Source: Pseudomonadota bacterium
Lineage (GTDB): Bacteria > Pseudomonadota > Gammaproteobacteria > Burkholderiales > Rhodocyclaceae
NCBI GenBank assembly: GCA_009778425.1
Contig: WRJU01000202.1
Location: 1 to 10,873, forward strand
DNA: 10,873 nucleotides
Reading direction: 5' to 3'
Under the pieces are notes generated by a model. It saw nothing but the letters and a program-made list of their open reading frames with translations, was not told the DNA's origin and did no database searches. The translations under genes and the position numbers were made by a program. Positions 1-5,454 of this stretch are shown here, one piece after another. Each line of letters begins with the position of its first letter. Position 1 is the first letter of the stretch.

Positions 1-4
1 GGGC

Positions 5-97
5 GGGAGAGGGGAATGCCAGGGAGAGAGCAAGTCTCGACCTACCAAAAACGTCCCCCCCCTCTCCCCAAACCCCTCTCCCACGAGGGGAGAGGGG
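5..97. repeat. REP-like cluster of C/G-rich inverted and direct repeats
   Basis: Four copies of one motif lie within 93 bp. GGGAGAGGGG is at 5-14, CCCCTCTCCCC at 59-69, CCCCTCTCCC at 73-82, and GGGGAGAGGGG at 87-97. The 73-82 arm pairs perfectly with 88-97 around a 5-nt loop (ACGAG). The 59-69 arm also pairs perfectly over 11 bp with 87-97, so alternative hairpins are possible. The two C-rich arms are direct repeats with a 14-bp period. This resembles intergenic REP-type elements that occur in many copies in proteobacterial genomes, which is family knowledge; copy number cannot be judged from this window. The element lies about 50 bp past the last gene of the leftmost operon. Confidence 0.6.
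73..97 (-). terminator. possible terminator hairpin of the SQR operon
   Basis: Read on the minus strand, downstream of the stop at 146, this is a perfect 10-bp GC-rich stem with a 5-nt loop, followed by GG and TTT. The T-run is too short for a classic intrinsic terminator, so termination or 3'-end protection of the mRNA is an inference from position and stem strength. Confidence 0.3.
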
Positions 98-145
98 CTT
101 ATACGAATGATCTTGGAAAGACCATTACTGAAGGCCGGAATAAAC

Positions 146-529
146 CTATCCGACTATTGTCGGTTGCTCCGATATCGGTCGCTCCGATTTCCCGCGAAAC
201 AGTGACTGGATTGTATAGACGAGTATCGCGCATCCAATAGCACCCAGAAGCGCAATGCCCAGTAGCATGATGACGTCTATGGGGCCGCCTATATCGCTGA
301 AACGCGAAGATGTCATCGCCTGCACGTACAGTACTGCGGCGATGGCGCCGAAGGGCATCGACAGTTGCGCCCAGAGAAATTTTCGCATCGACATCGACCG
401 GTCGCGGATCAACACATACAGGTAAAGCGCCGTGATCGCTGCGGCGACAATAACCATGATCCACCACAAGCCGCGTCCAAAAATTTCTTCAAACACGGCT
501 ATCATGGTTTCAAGCGTCAGTTGGTTCAT
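146..529 (-). CDS. small three-helix membrane protein, DUF5368-like
   Basis: This 127-residue protein has three predicted hydrophobic segments at about residues 21-41, 56-73 and 82-109. A short basic loop lies between the first two (IRDRSMSMRK, 41-50) and a polar C-terminal tail follows the third. From memory it resembles the DUF5368 family of unknown function; that assignment was not tested. The ATG at 529 is preceded by AAAGGA with a 7-nt spacer, and this Shine-Dalgarno overlaps the stop region of the flavoprotein gene. The gap is only 12 bp, so co-transcription and probably translational coupling are expected. There are no obvious catalytic motifs and only one cysteine (C100, inside the third helix). 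Context suggests a membrane partner of the exported sulfide:quinone-oxidoreductase-like protein, for example as a docking or quinone-access subunit, but this is inference. Confidence 0.8.
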   Translation of the reverse strand: MNQLTLETMIAVFEEIFGRGLWWIMVIVAAAITALYLYVLIRDRSMSMRKFLWAQLSMPFGAIAAVLYVQAMTSSRFSDIGGPIDVIMLLGIALLGAIGCAILVYTIQSLFRGKSERPISEQPTIVG

Positions 530-541
530 GGCTTCGTCCTT

Positions 542-1897
542 TTATGCTTTGCCGCGCAGCATGGCGTTATAGGTGGCTTTCAGCGCCACTTCCTTCATCA
601 GCCAACTGATCCAGAGTTCCTCCAGCGGCGCGATGACGCCGGGAAATGAAGGCACCAGATTGTCGTTGTAGTCGAATTCGACAAGCATCGCACGGCCCAC
701 GCGCGTAATCATCGGGCAGGAGGTGTAGCCGTTATAGGTTTCGGTTCCCTCGCGCCCCTCGATGGCGGCTACCAGATGGTCTTCGACCACCGGCACTTGC
801 CATTTGACCGAGGCGGCCGTTTTGCCTTTGGGCACACCGGCGACATCGCCGAGTGCGAAAATTTCAGGGTAGCGAAGATGACGCAGGGTTTGCTTGTCGC
901 ATTCCACCCATCCCTGGTCAGTCCATTTGTCGGCCCAACTCAGCCCCGACTGGCGAATCACCTCTGGCGCGCGCTGTGGCGGGATGATATGGATGTAGTC
1001 ATACGGCATCTCTACCGCGGACGTAGCGGCTGCCCCCGTCGAAGGGTCGGCGGCGGGTGTCTCGAAAAAAGCGATCTTGCGGCCAGGATCGACGGCTTTC
1101 AGTGTGTGCCCGTAATGTGGGGCGATGTTGCGGCTCCCGAACAGCATCCGCACTTTTTCCGACACGATCGGCACCGAAAACAGCACTTTCTGCGGGCAGG
1201 CGTAATGCACTTCATATTTGCCTTTCGCCCCACCCCGGCTGGCAATGTCGTCAACCAGGAAGGTATGCTTGAGCGGCGCGCCGGCACATTTCATCTCGGT
1301 CGCCGGACGGGTGAACAGACCCACTCCGCCTTCCTCGGTGAATTTCGACGCAGCCTCCCAGGTTCGCCCCGCATACTCCGGCCCTGCGTAAAGCGCGCCG
1401 ATTCCGTTCTTGCCCACCATATCGAGCGAGAAACCCTCGATAGCGCCGTGATCGAGCACGAGGCCCGGGGCGACGACGAGGAAATCATAGTCGAGCTTTT
1501 GCCCGCCAGTGGTTGAGACGGTCTTTGCCGCCGGGTCGATGTCCGCCGCCGCTTCTGCAATCAGTGTGACGCGGGAAGGCAACCAGTCGCGGGTTTTCGA
1601 GATCGAATACCCGACCGGCTGCAATCCCGCCGCAATCAGCGAAAAACCGGGCTGGTAATAGTGTTCCTGGCGTCCGTCCACGAGCGTGATCTTGGCGCCC
1701 TCCAGCCGTTCGACCAGTCGGTTCGCCAGCGCGGTTCCCCCCGCGCCAGCGCCGATGATGACAATACGGGCGTTTGTGGTAATGGTCTTTGCCGCCCGAA
1801 CCAGCCCGGGCAACCCCAGCGCTCCTACTGCACCTGTGGCGGCAGCCAGTTTAAGCAAACGCCGCCTCGATGTAATGAAACTTGGATAGTCTGACAT
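542..1897 (-). CDS. Tat-exported FAD-dependent oxidoreductase, sulfide:quinone oxidoreductase-like
   Basis: This protein probably oxidises sulfide and passes electrons through FAD to membrane quinone. With the start at 1897 it has 451 residues. Residues 9-16 carry a twin-arginine motif (TSRRRLLK), followed by a hydrophobic stretch and a plausible cleavage after V-R-A at 35, so it should fold in the cytoplasm and be exported to the periplasm. The FAD/ADP-binding motif is IIGAGAGG at 47-54, and a second FAD contact region is IFALGDVAG at 346-354. Two cysteine motifs typical of the SQR family, KCAGAP (C204) and TSCP (C394), are the likely redox pair. C234 and C333 are extra. The C-terminal stretch 421-448 is rich in Trp, Leu and Ile, as expected for a monotopic membrane contact. 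Flavocytochrome c sulfide dehydrogenase (FccB) is the main alternative, but the CAGAP and TSCP motifs fit SQR better. An upstream in-frame start at 2026 was rejected because it overlaps the preceding gene. Confidence 0.87.
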   Translation of the reverse strand: MSDYPSFITSRRRLLKLAAATGAVGALGLPGLVRAAKTITTNARIVIIGAGAGGTALANRLVERLEGAKITLVDGRQEHYYQPGFSLIAAGLQPVGYSISKTRDWLPSRVTLIAEAAADIDPAAKTVSTTGGQKLDYDFLVVAPGLVLDHGAIEGFSLDMVGKNGIGALYAGPEYAGRTWEAASKFTEEGGVGLFTRPATEMKCAGAPLKHTFLVDDIASRGGAKGKYEVHYACPQKVLFSVPIVSEKVRMLFGSRNIAPHYGHTLKAVDPGRKIAFFETPAADPSTGAAATSAVEMPYDYIHIIPPQRAPEVIRQSGLSWADKWTDQGWVECDKQTLRHLRYPEIFALGDVAGVPKGKTAASVKWQVPVVEDHLVAAIEGREGTETYNGYTSCPMITRVGRAMLVEFDYNDNLVPSFPGVIAPLEELWISWLMKEVALKATYNAMLRGKA

Positions 1898-1903
1898 TAC
1901 CTG

Positions 1904-1910
1904 CTCCCTT
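1904..1910 (-). promoter_or_regulatory. Shine-Dalgarno that fixes the SQR-like start
   Basis: AAGGGAG lies 6 nt upstream of the ATG at 1897 on the minus strand. It selects that ATG over the in-frame ATGs at 1915 and 2026, and it places the twin-arginine motif about ten residues from the N-terminus, as usual for Tat signals. Confidence 0.7.
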
Positions 1911-1943
1911 GACATCTTCGCGGCCTTGGCTGCCGCATTATTT

Positions 1944-2138
1944 TTAGAGCTTGCAAGTTCTGATGCCGAACAGCCGGTAAAGCGGACAGAAGGATATTCC
2001 AGCCGTAACAAGCGGTATGATGCCAAGCCATCCCCAAGGCGTTTGGGGGCCGACGAAAACCAGCGCGATGAGGATGAGGCCGATAACGACCCGGACGATT
2101 CTGTCGGCAGTGCCGAGGTTTTTGCACTTGCAGTTCAT
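1944..2138 (-). CDS. DUF2892 (YgaP-like transmembrane domain) small membrane protein
   Basis: This 64-residue protein has two hydrophobic helices at about 13-29 and 35-50. The pattern fits the DUF2892 family: an N-terminal DRIVRVVIG stretch, a central WGWLG turn and a C-terminal CPLYRLFGIRTC segment. The same module forms the membrane part of YgaP, where it is joined to a rhodanese domain, so a link to sulfur chemistry is known for the family. There are four cysteines, C3 and C5 at the N-terminus and C51 and C62 at the C-terminus. The C-terminal pair is usual for the family; the N-terminal C-K-C is less so. The ATG at 2138 has AAGGGAG 7 nt upstream. It is the first gene of a likely three-gene unit with the SQR-like gene (46-bp gap) and the DUF5368-like gene. 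Its function is unknown; membrane thiol or sulfane-sulfur handling is an inference. Confidence 0.85.
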   Translation of the reverse strand: MNCKCKNLGTADRIVRVVIGLILIALVFVGPQTPWGWLGIIPLVTAGISFCPLYRLFGIRTCKL

Positions 2139-2199
2139 GGTGAAACTCCCTTGATGGATTGAGACACAGGGAGCGTAAACACACGGCGCAGGGCAATCA

Positions 2200-2219
2200 G
2201 TGACAAAGTCACAAAGTCA
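2200..2219 (-). promoter_or_regulatory. candidate operator/promoter region for the DUF2892-SQR unit
   Basis: The 13-bp perfect palindrome GTGACAAAGTCAC occupies 2200-2212. It overlaps a direct repeat with an 8-bp period (ACAAAGTCA at 2203-2211 and 2211-2219). On the minus strand it reads TGTGA-N5-TCAC, close to a CRP-type site but with a 5-bp rather than 6-bp spacer. It overlaps the stop codon of the Crp/Fnr-type gene and lies about 60 bp upstream of the next start, a suitable place for a regulator of the downstream unit. No convincing -10 hexamer was found, so the assignment is tentative. Confidence 0.35.
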
Positions 2220-2861
2220 ATCTGTGGTCACGGCCTCAAGCGCATGCGGATCGAGCAGATGGATGTATCCGCGTTGCAGTTCAACCCAGCCGGACTGTTC
2301 AAAGGCTTTGAGCTGGCGGCTGACAACTTCGCGCGCGCTGCCAAGGTCGGCGGCAAGGTCCTGATGGGTGCGCTCGATAATATTGCTTGGCGGCAGAGCC
2401 AACCGCAGCAGCAAACGCGCGAGCCGGACGTCGATACGTTCGAGCGCGACCTCTTCGATGCGCGCCACGAGTTCAGTCAGCCGCGCCGCATAGGCACTAA
2501 AAACAAAGCTGCGAAAGGCTGGCGATTCGGCAAGCAGGCGCTGGAAAACCGGGGTCGGCAGCACTACGCCCTGGATTGGCGTCTCGGCAATGCCTGTGGC
2601 GGGATAAGCGGTGCTGCCAAGCAGACAGGATGCCGTGACAACGCAACTATCGCCTGGGTAGATGCGATAGAGAACGATTTCGCGACCATTTTTCGCCAGC
2701 GCCTGCACACGCACGACACCGTCGAGCAAAAGCAGAAATTGTCTGCATGGCGAGCCGGGCGCAAAGAGCTGCGCTCCGGCAGGGGCACTGACAGGCTGTG
2801 CGGCGCTGGCCAGCATCTGAGCCAACTCGGCGTCGAAGAGACTTTGGAGTGTATGGGTCAT
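2217..2861 (-). CDS. Crp/Fnr-family transcriptional regulator
   Basis: This is a 214-residue cytoplasmic DNA-binding regulator. A cyclic-nucleotide-binding-type beta barrel spans about residues 20-105, with typical turns such as GAQLFAPGSPC and LYRIYPGDSC. A dimerisation helix follows at about 113-145, then a winged helix-turn-helix at about 163-198. The recognition helix contains E178-V-V-S181-R182, the E-x-x-S-R pattern of FNR-type proteins rather than the CRP pattern. The N-terminal cysteine cluster that holds the iron-sulfur centre of true FNR is absent; C39, C73 and C79 lie inside the barrel. The signal is therefore unknown; redox, haem/NO or sulfur species are possible. It sits directly upstream of, and on the same strand as, the SQR-type unit, so local control of that unit is a reasonable inference. 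The Shine-Dalgarno before 2861 is weak, and no strong promoter is visible in the 71 bp upstream. Confidence 0.9.
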   Translation of the reverse strand: MTHTLQSLFDAELAQMLASAAQPVSAPAGAQLFAPGSPCRQFLLLLDGVVRVQALAKNGREIVLYRIYPGDSCVVTASCLLGSTAYPATGIAETPIQGVVLPTPVFQRLLAESPAFRSFVFSAYAARLTELVARIEEVALERIDVRLARLLLRLALPPSNIIERTHQDLAADLGSAREVVSRQLKAFEQSGWVELQRGYIHLLDPHALEAVTTD

Positions 2862-2932
2862 TCCAGCAATTTACCATGTGGATCATTCTTTTCCCTTTTT
2901 TCTGGCAAACCCACAGAGCGGGAATCCTTTTT

Positions 2933-4069
2933 CTACTTCCGGCTGTAATTCTCCAACTCGCCGAGCGGGATGCCGAAATGCAGCCGTTCTTCCAACAAAC
3001 TGAAAAGCGGCATCATGGTCGTAATGACTTCCGGCAGACGATCCATGACATCTTCCTGTGCGCCGATCCGCAACTGAAGCAGGGCATGATCGATACTGAT
3101 GATCTTGTTCACGTAGTTTTCGGCCGCCACCTTGTCGACTTCGCCTTCGCTGTCGACGATACGGTTGCCCCCCGCCGCAATGCCGCGCCGCACACGCTCC
3201 GTAGCCGTCCCGATGAGGCCCTCCACGCTCTGCACGCTGTCCGTCTCCGAACCGGAGATGCCGACAGTAACGGTGATACGGATACGCTCATCGCGGTAAG
3301 TCAGCACCAGCTTTTCCATCGCCCTTTGCAGGCGCAGGGCAAAGGTGCAGCAGCCCGCTATCGAGGTACTGGGCGACAAAACCACGAAACGCGCCCCCGA
3401 TATTTGGCTGATGGTGTCTTCCCGCCGCACTTTGCTGGAGAGAATCTTGGCGAGTTTGCCGGTAATCAGGTTGGCTACATAGTCGCCATGCCATTCGATC
3501 AACTGGTCGTAATGGTCGATTTCGACCACCATCACCGAAATCGCCGTTTGCCGACGCCGCGCCTGCGCCAGGAGTTGCTCGCCGTTATGGTTGAGATAGG
3601 CAGGCGTCGCCAGCCCGGAATCCGGGTCGACAACCGGATTCTGCTCGGACAGCGCAAGGCTGCGGCGAATATCGGTCAAATCCAGCAGAGATTCGAGCCG
3701 CGCCGTCATCTCGGCGCATCCCGCCCCCTTGGAGACGAAATCGTTCGCGCCGAGGTCAAGCGCGCGCTGACGAGCCTCGTCGTCCTCGTCGCCGGAGATG
3801 ATGACGACCGGCAATTCCTGAATGCGCTGCACCTTCGAGCCCCGGATGCGTTCGAGCAAGCCGAAACCATCGAGCCTGGGCATGCCGAGATCGGTCAACA
3901 CGATCCGGATTGACGGGTCGATCAACAAGGTTTCCCATCCCGCCTCGCCGTCAACTTCCTCCCGTATCTGAAAACGATGACGAATCTGTTTGATGAGACT
4001 GGCACGTACCATGCGCGAATCATCAATAATCAGTATTTTCGGCAGGACTCCGGTTTCTTCTTCGGCCAT
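2933..4069 (-). CDS. response regulator: receiver plus degenerate GGDEF domain
   Basis: With the ATG at 4069 the protein has 378 residues. An N-terminal receiver domain at about 10-125 has all key residues: the acidic pair D16/D17, the phospho-acceptor D60 (LTDLGMP), S92 and K114. A GGDEF-type domain follows at about 145-306. Its active-site motif is SGARF (224-228) instead of GGDEF, so diguanylate cyclase activity is unlikely. The inhibitory-site motif R-x-x-D is kept (RRED, 215-218) exactly five residues before it, so cyclic-di-GMP could still bind there as a signal. A helical tail of about 65 residues after the GGDEF fold has no motif I recognise. A TTG-initiated extension to 4105 is possible but has no good ribosome binding site. 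The gene follows the reductase gene by 39 bp and may be co-transcribed with it. No partner histidine kinase is in the window. Confidence 0.88.
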   Translation of the reverse strand: MAEEETGVLPKILIIDDSRMVRASLIKQIRHRFQIREEVDGEAGWETLLIDPSIRIVLTDLGMPRLDGFGLLERIRGSKVQRIQELPVVIISGDEDDEARQRALDLGANDFVSKGAGCAEMTARLESLLDLTDIRRSLALSEQNPVVDPDSGLATPAYLNHNGEQLLAQARRRQTAISVMVVEIDHYDQLIEWHGDYVANLITGKLAKILSSKVRREDTISQISGARFVVLSPSTSIAGCCTFALRLQRAMEKLVLTYRDERIRITVTVGISGSETDSVQSVEGLIGTATERVRRGIAAGGNRIVDSEGEVDKVAAENYVNKIISIDHALLQLRIGAQEDVMDRLPEVITTMMPLFSLLEERLHFGIPLGELENYSRK

Positions 4070-4073
4070 ATTG

Positions 4074-4077
4074 CCTC
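4074..4077 (-). promoter_or_regulatory. Shine-Dalgarno selecting the ATG of the receiver-GGDEF gene
   Basis: GAGG lies 4 nt before the ATG at 4069. The in-frame alternative at 4105 is a TTG with no comparable site, so the shorter protein is preferred. Confidence 0.5.
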
Positions 4078-4108
4078 GTTCAGTATCCGTTGCGCTCTCT
4101 CGCAACGT

Positions 4109-5113
4109 TCAATCCAGGATACGGACGACGGTTCGCCCTCTCGCCCGCCCCTCGATAAAGGCAGCGAAAGCGCCCGGTAACTCATCGAACCCGATCACGC
4201 GGACGAAATCTTTCAAGCAGCGCGGCTTGAGATCGGACGCCAAGCGTGTCCACGCTTTCTGCCGCATGGGCATGCTCGCATAGCCCGAATCGATCCCCAA
4301 AAGACTTACGCCACGCAAAATGAACGGAAATACCGTGGTCGCGAGCTTGAAATCGGCAGCATTGCCAATGCTGGCCACCACACCATCCTGACGCATCGTC
4401 GCCAGCACCCAGTGCAGGATCGCCCCACCTACGTTATCGACCGCCCCGGCCCAGCGGGCAGCCTCCAGCGGGCGAACCTTGTCGAAGTCGATTTCCCCGC
4501 GCAAAAGGATGTCCGCCGCGCCGATGCGCCGGAGGGAATCCGCCTCTTCCGGCTTGCCGGTCAGCGCTGCCACCTCGTAGCCAAGCCGAGCCAGCATATC
4601 GATTGCCAGCCCCCCGACCCCGCCGCTCGCCCCGGTAACGAGTACCGGACCATTACCCGGCGCAAGGCCGTTGTCTTCCATCCTCACGATTCCGAGCGCG
4701 GCGGTCAGCCCCGCCGTGCCAAGCGCCATCGCTTCCAGCAGATCAAGCCCCGACGGCAACGGAATCACCCAATCCGCCGGTATCCTGGCGTATTCGGCAT
4801 AGCCGCCATGATGGGCAACACCAATGTCGTAACTGGTCGCAATCACCGCGTCGCCCGTCTTGAAACGGGAGTCTGCGCTCTCGACTACCTCGCCGGACAG
4901 GTCGATTCCGCCCACGCAGGGAAACCGGCGGATGATTTTTCCTGCCCCGGTCGCAGCCAGCGCATCCTTGTAATTGATGCTCGAAAAGCGCACCCGGATC
5001 AGCACCTCACCGGCATCGAGTTGTGCTGGCGAAAGCAACGTCAACGAAGCATGTACCTTGCGCGCCTCATCCTGTTCGATCAGCAGCGCCTTGAACGAAC
5101 CGCTCTCCCCCAT
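4109..5113 (-). CDS. acuI: medium-chain NADPH-dependent reductase, AcuI/YhdH family
   Basis: This 334-residue soluble enzyme belongs to the zinc-free quinone-oxidoreductase branch of the medium-chain dehydrogenase/reductase superfamily. The pattern closely matches what I recall of E. coli YhdH/AcuI, which reduces acryloyl-CoA with NADPH: SSINYKDALA (44-53), GKIIRRFP (58-65), the cofactor-binding VTGASGGVG (159-167), the RPLEAARWAGAVDNVGG region (214-230), FPFILRGVSLLGIDS (262-276) and a C-terminal GRTVVRI. Length is typical for the family (about 325-335). The ATG at 5113 has GGGAG about 7 nt upstream. Which enoyl or acrylyl substrate it uses here cannot be told, and no propionate, acrylate or DMSP genes are nearby. 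It is divergent from the HDOD gene and is the first gene of a leftward unit with the receiver-GGDEF gene. The family assignment is firm; the symbol is by resemblance. Confidence 0.88.
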   Translation of the reverse strand: MGESGSFKALLIEQDEARKVHASLTLLSPAQLDAGEVLIRVRFSSINYKDALAATGAGKIIRRFPCVGGIDLSGEVVESADSRFKTGDAVIATSYDIGVAHHGGYAEYARIPADWVIPLPSGLDLLEAMALGTAGLTAALGIVRMEDNGLAPGNGPVLVTGASGGVGGLAIDMLARLGYEVAALTGKPEEADSLRRIGAADILLRGEIDFDKVRPLEAARWAGAVDNVGGAILHWVLATMRQDGVVASIGNAADFKLATTVFPFILRGVSLLGIDSGYASMPMRQKAWTRLASDLKPRCLKDFVRVIGFDELPGAFAAFIEGRARGRTVVRILD

Positions 5114-5142
5114 TTATGTCTCCCAATTATTTTTAGCGGCAA

Positions 5143-5170
5143 ATGATAACCGCTGCCGTGTTTTACACAA
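5143..5170 (-). promoter_or_regulatory. candidate sigma70-type promoter for the AcuI-like gene
   Basis: On the minus strand there is a -35-like TTGTGT (5165-5170), a 16-bp spacer and a -10-like TATCAT (5143-5148), about 30 bp upstream of the ATG at 5113. The -35 matches only three of six consensus positions. A perfect TATAAT at 5194-5199 is an alternative -10, but it has no recognisable -35. Confidence 0.3.
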
Positions 5171-5307
5171 AGCGACGGGCAAACCGTTTTTTGATTATAT
5201 CCTGCTATCGCCTGGACTCCTTTCCGGAAAGCGGCTGATGCAAACTGCACAGAAGACGTAGACTTTATTTCCGCCTGAAATTCTGGAATTGTTGATAATG
5301 AACACGG

Positions 5308-5349
5308 GTCTCGCTTGACTCCGTCACTCGTTACGGAGTCAAGCGAGAC
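5308..5349. repeat. perfect 17-bp inverted repeat (hairpin)
   Basis: GTCTCGCTTGACTCCGT (5308-5324) is followed by an 8-nt loop CACTCGTT and then its exact reverse complement (5333-5349). No T-run follows on either strand, and it lies upstream of both flanking genes, so it is not an ordinary gene terminator. It could be a mobile REP-like unit, a 5'-UTR structure of the HDOD transcript, or part of a small RNA. Confidence 0.85.
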
Positions 5350-5360
5350 AAAGCGAAACC

Positions 5361-5377
5361 GGGAGCCGAAGGCTCCC
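5361..5377. repeat. perfect 7-bp hairpin next to the long inverted repeat
   Basis: GGGAGCC, loop GAA, GGCTCCC. It lies 11 bp after the 17-bp hairpin. No T-run follows. The pair of adjacent hairpins suggests a composite repeat or structured leader. Confidence 0.7.
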
Positions 5378-5454
5378 CTAAACCGTATCGAGAAATTCCC
5401 GGCCTTCGGACGGGGTGACTCAAAGAAATATAGCCAATCAACCGGAATTCAGTC

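Larger units (their letters stand above)
5114..5454. other. divergent intergenic region with promoters and two hairpins
   Basis: These 341 bp separate the leftward AcuI-like gene from the rightward HDOD gene. The left part is A/T-richer and holds candidate promoters for the leftward gene. A GATAAT at 5294-5299 could be the -10 for the rightward gene, but no -35 is visible. The right part holds a 17-bp and a 7-bp hairpin, annotated separately. No small coding region with a credible ribosome binding site was found. Confidence 0.5.

Noticed and set aside
776..1516. 246-codon plus-strand frame opposite the SQR-like gene
   Set aside because: It is rich in Arg/His, has no domain pattern, and the opposite strand has strong FAD and cysteine motifs.
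1898..2026. Longer N-terminus for the SQR-like protein starting at 2026
   Set aside because: It overlaps the DUF2892 gene and pushes the Tat motif more than 50 residues inward. The ATG at 1897 has AAGGGAG at ideal spacing.
2798..3913. 371-codon open frame on the plus strand
   Set aside because: It lies antisense to the receiver-GGDEF gene, shows no recognisable domain and has a composition typical of a GC-rich shadow frame.
4070..4105. TTG-initiated extension of the receiver-GGDEF protein
   Set aside because: It has no good ribosome binding site; the ATG at 4069 has GAGG just upstream and puts the receiver domain at the usual distance from the start.
5194..5199. Perfect TATAAT on the minus strand as promoter of the AcuI-like gene
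   Set aside because: No -35-like hexamer exists at 15-19 bp. It is kept only as an alternative to the 5143-5170 candidate.
5308..5377. Hairpins as intrinsic terminators
   Set aside because: Both flanking genes start, rather than end, on this side, and no T-run follows either stem on either strand.
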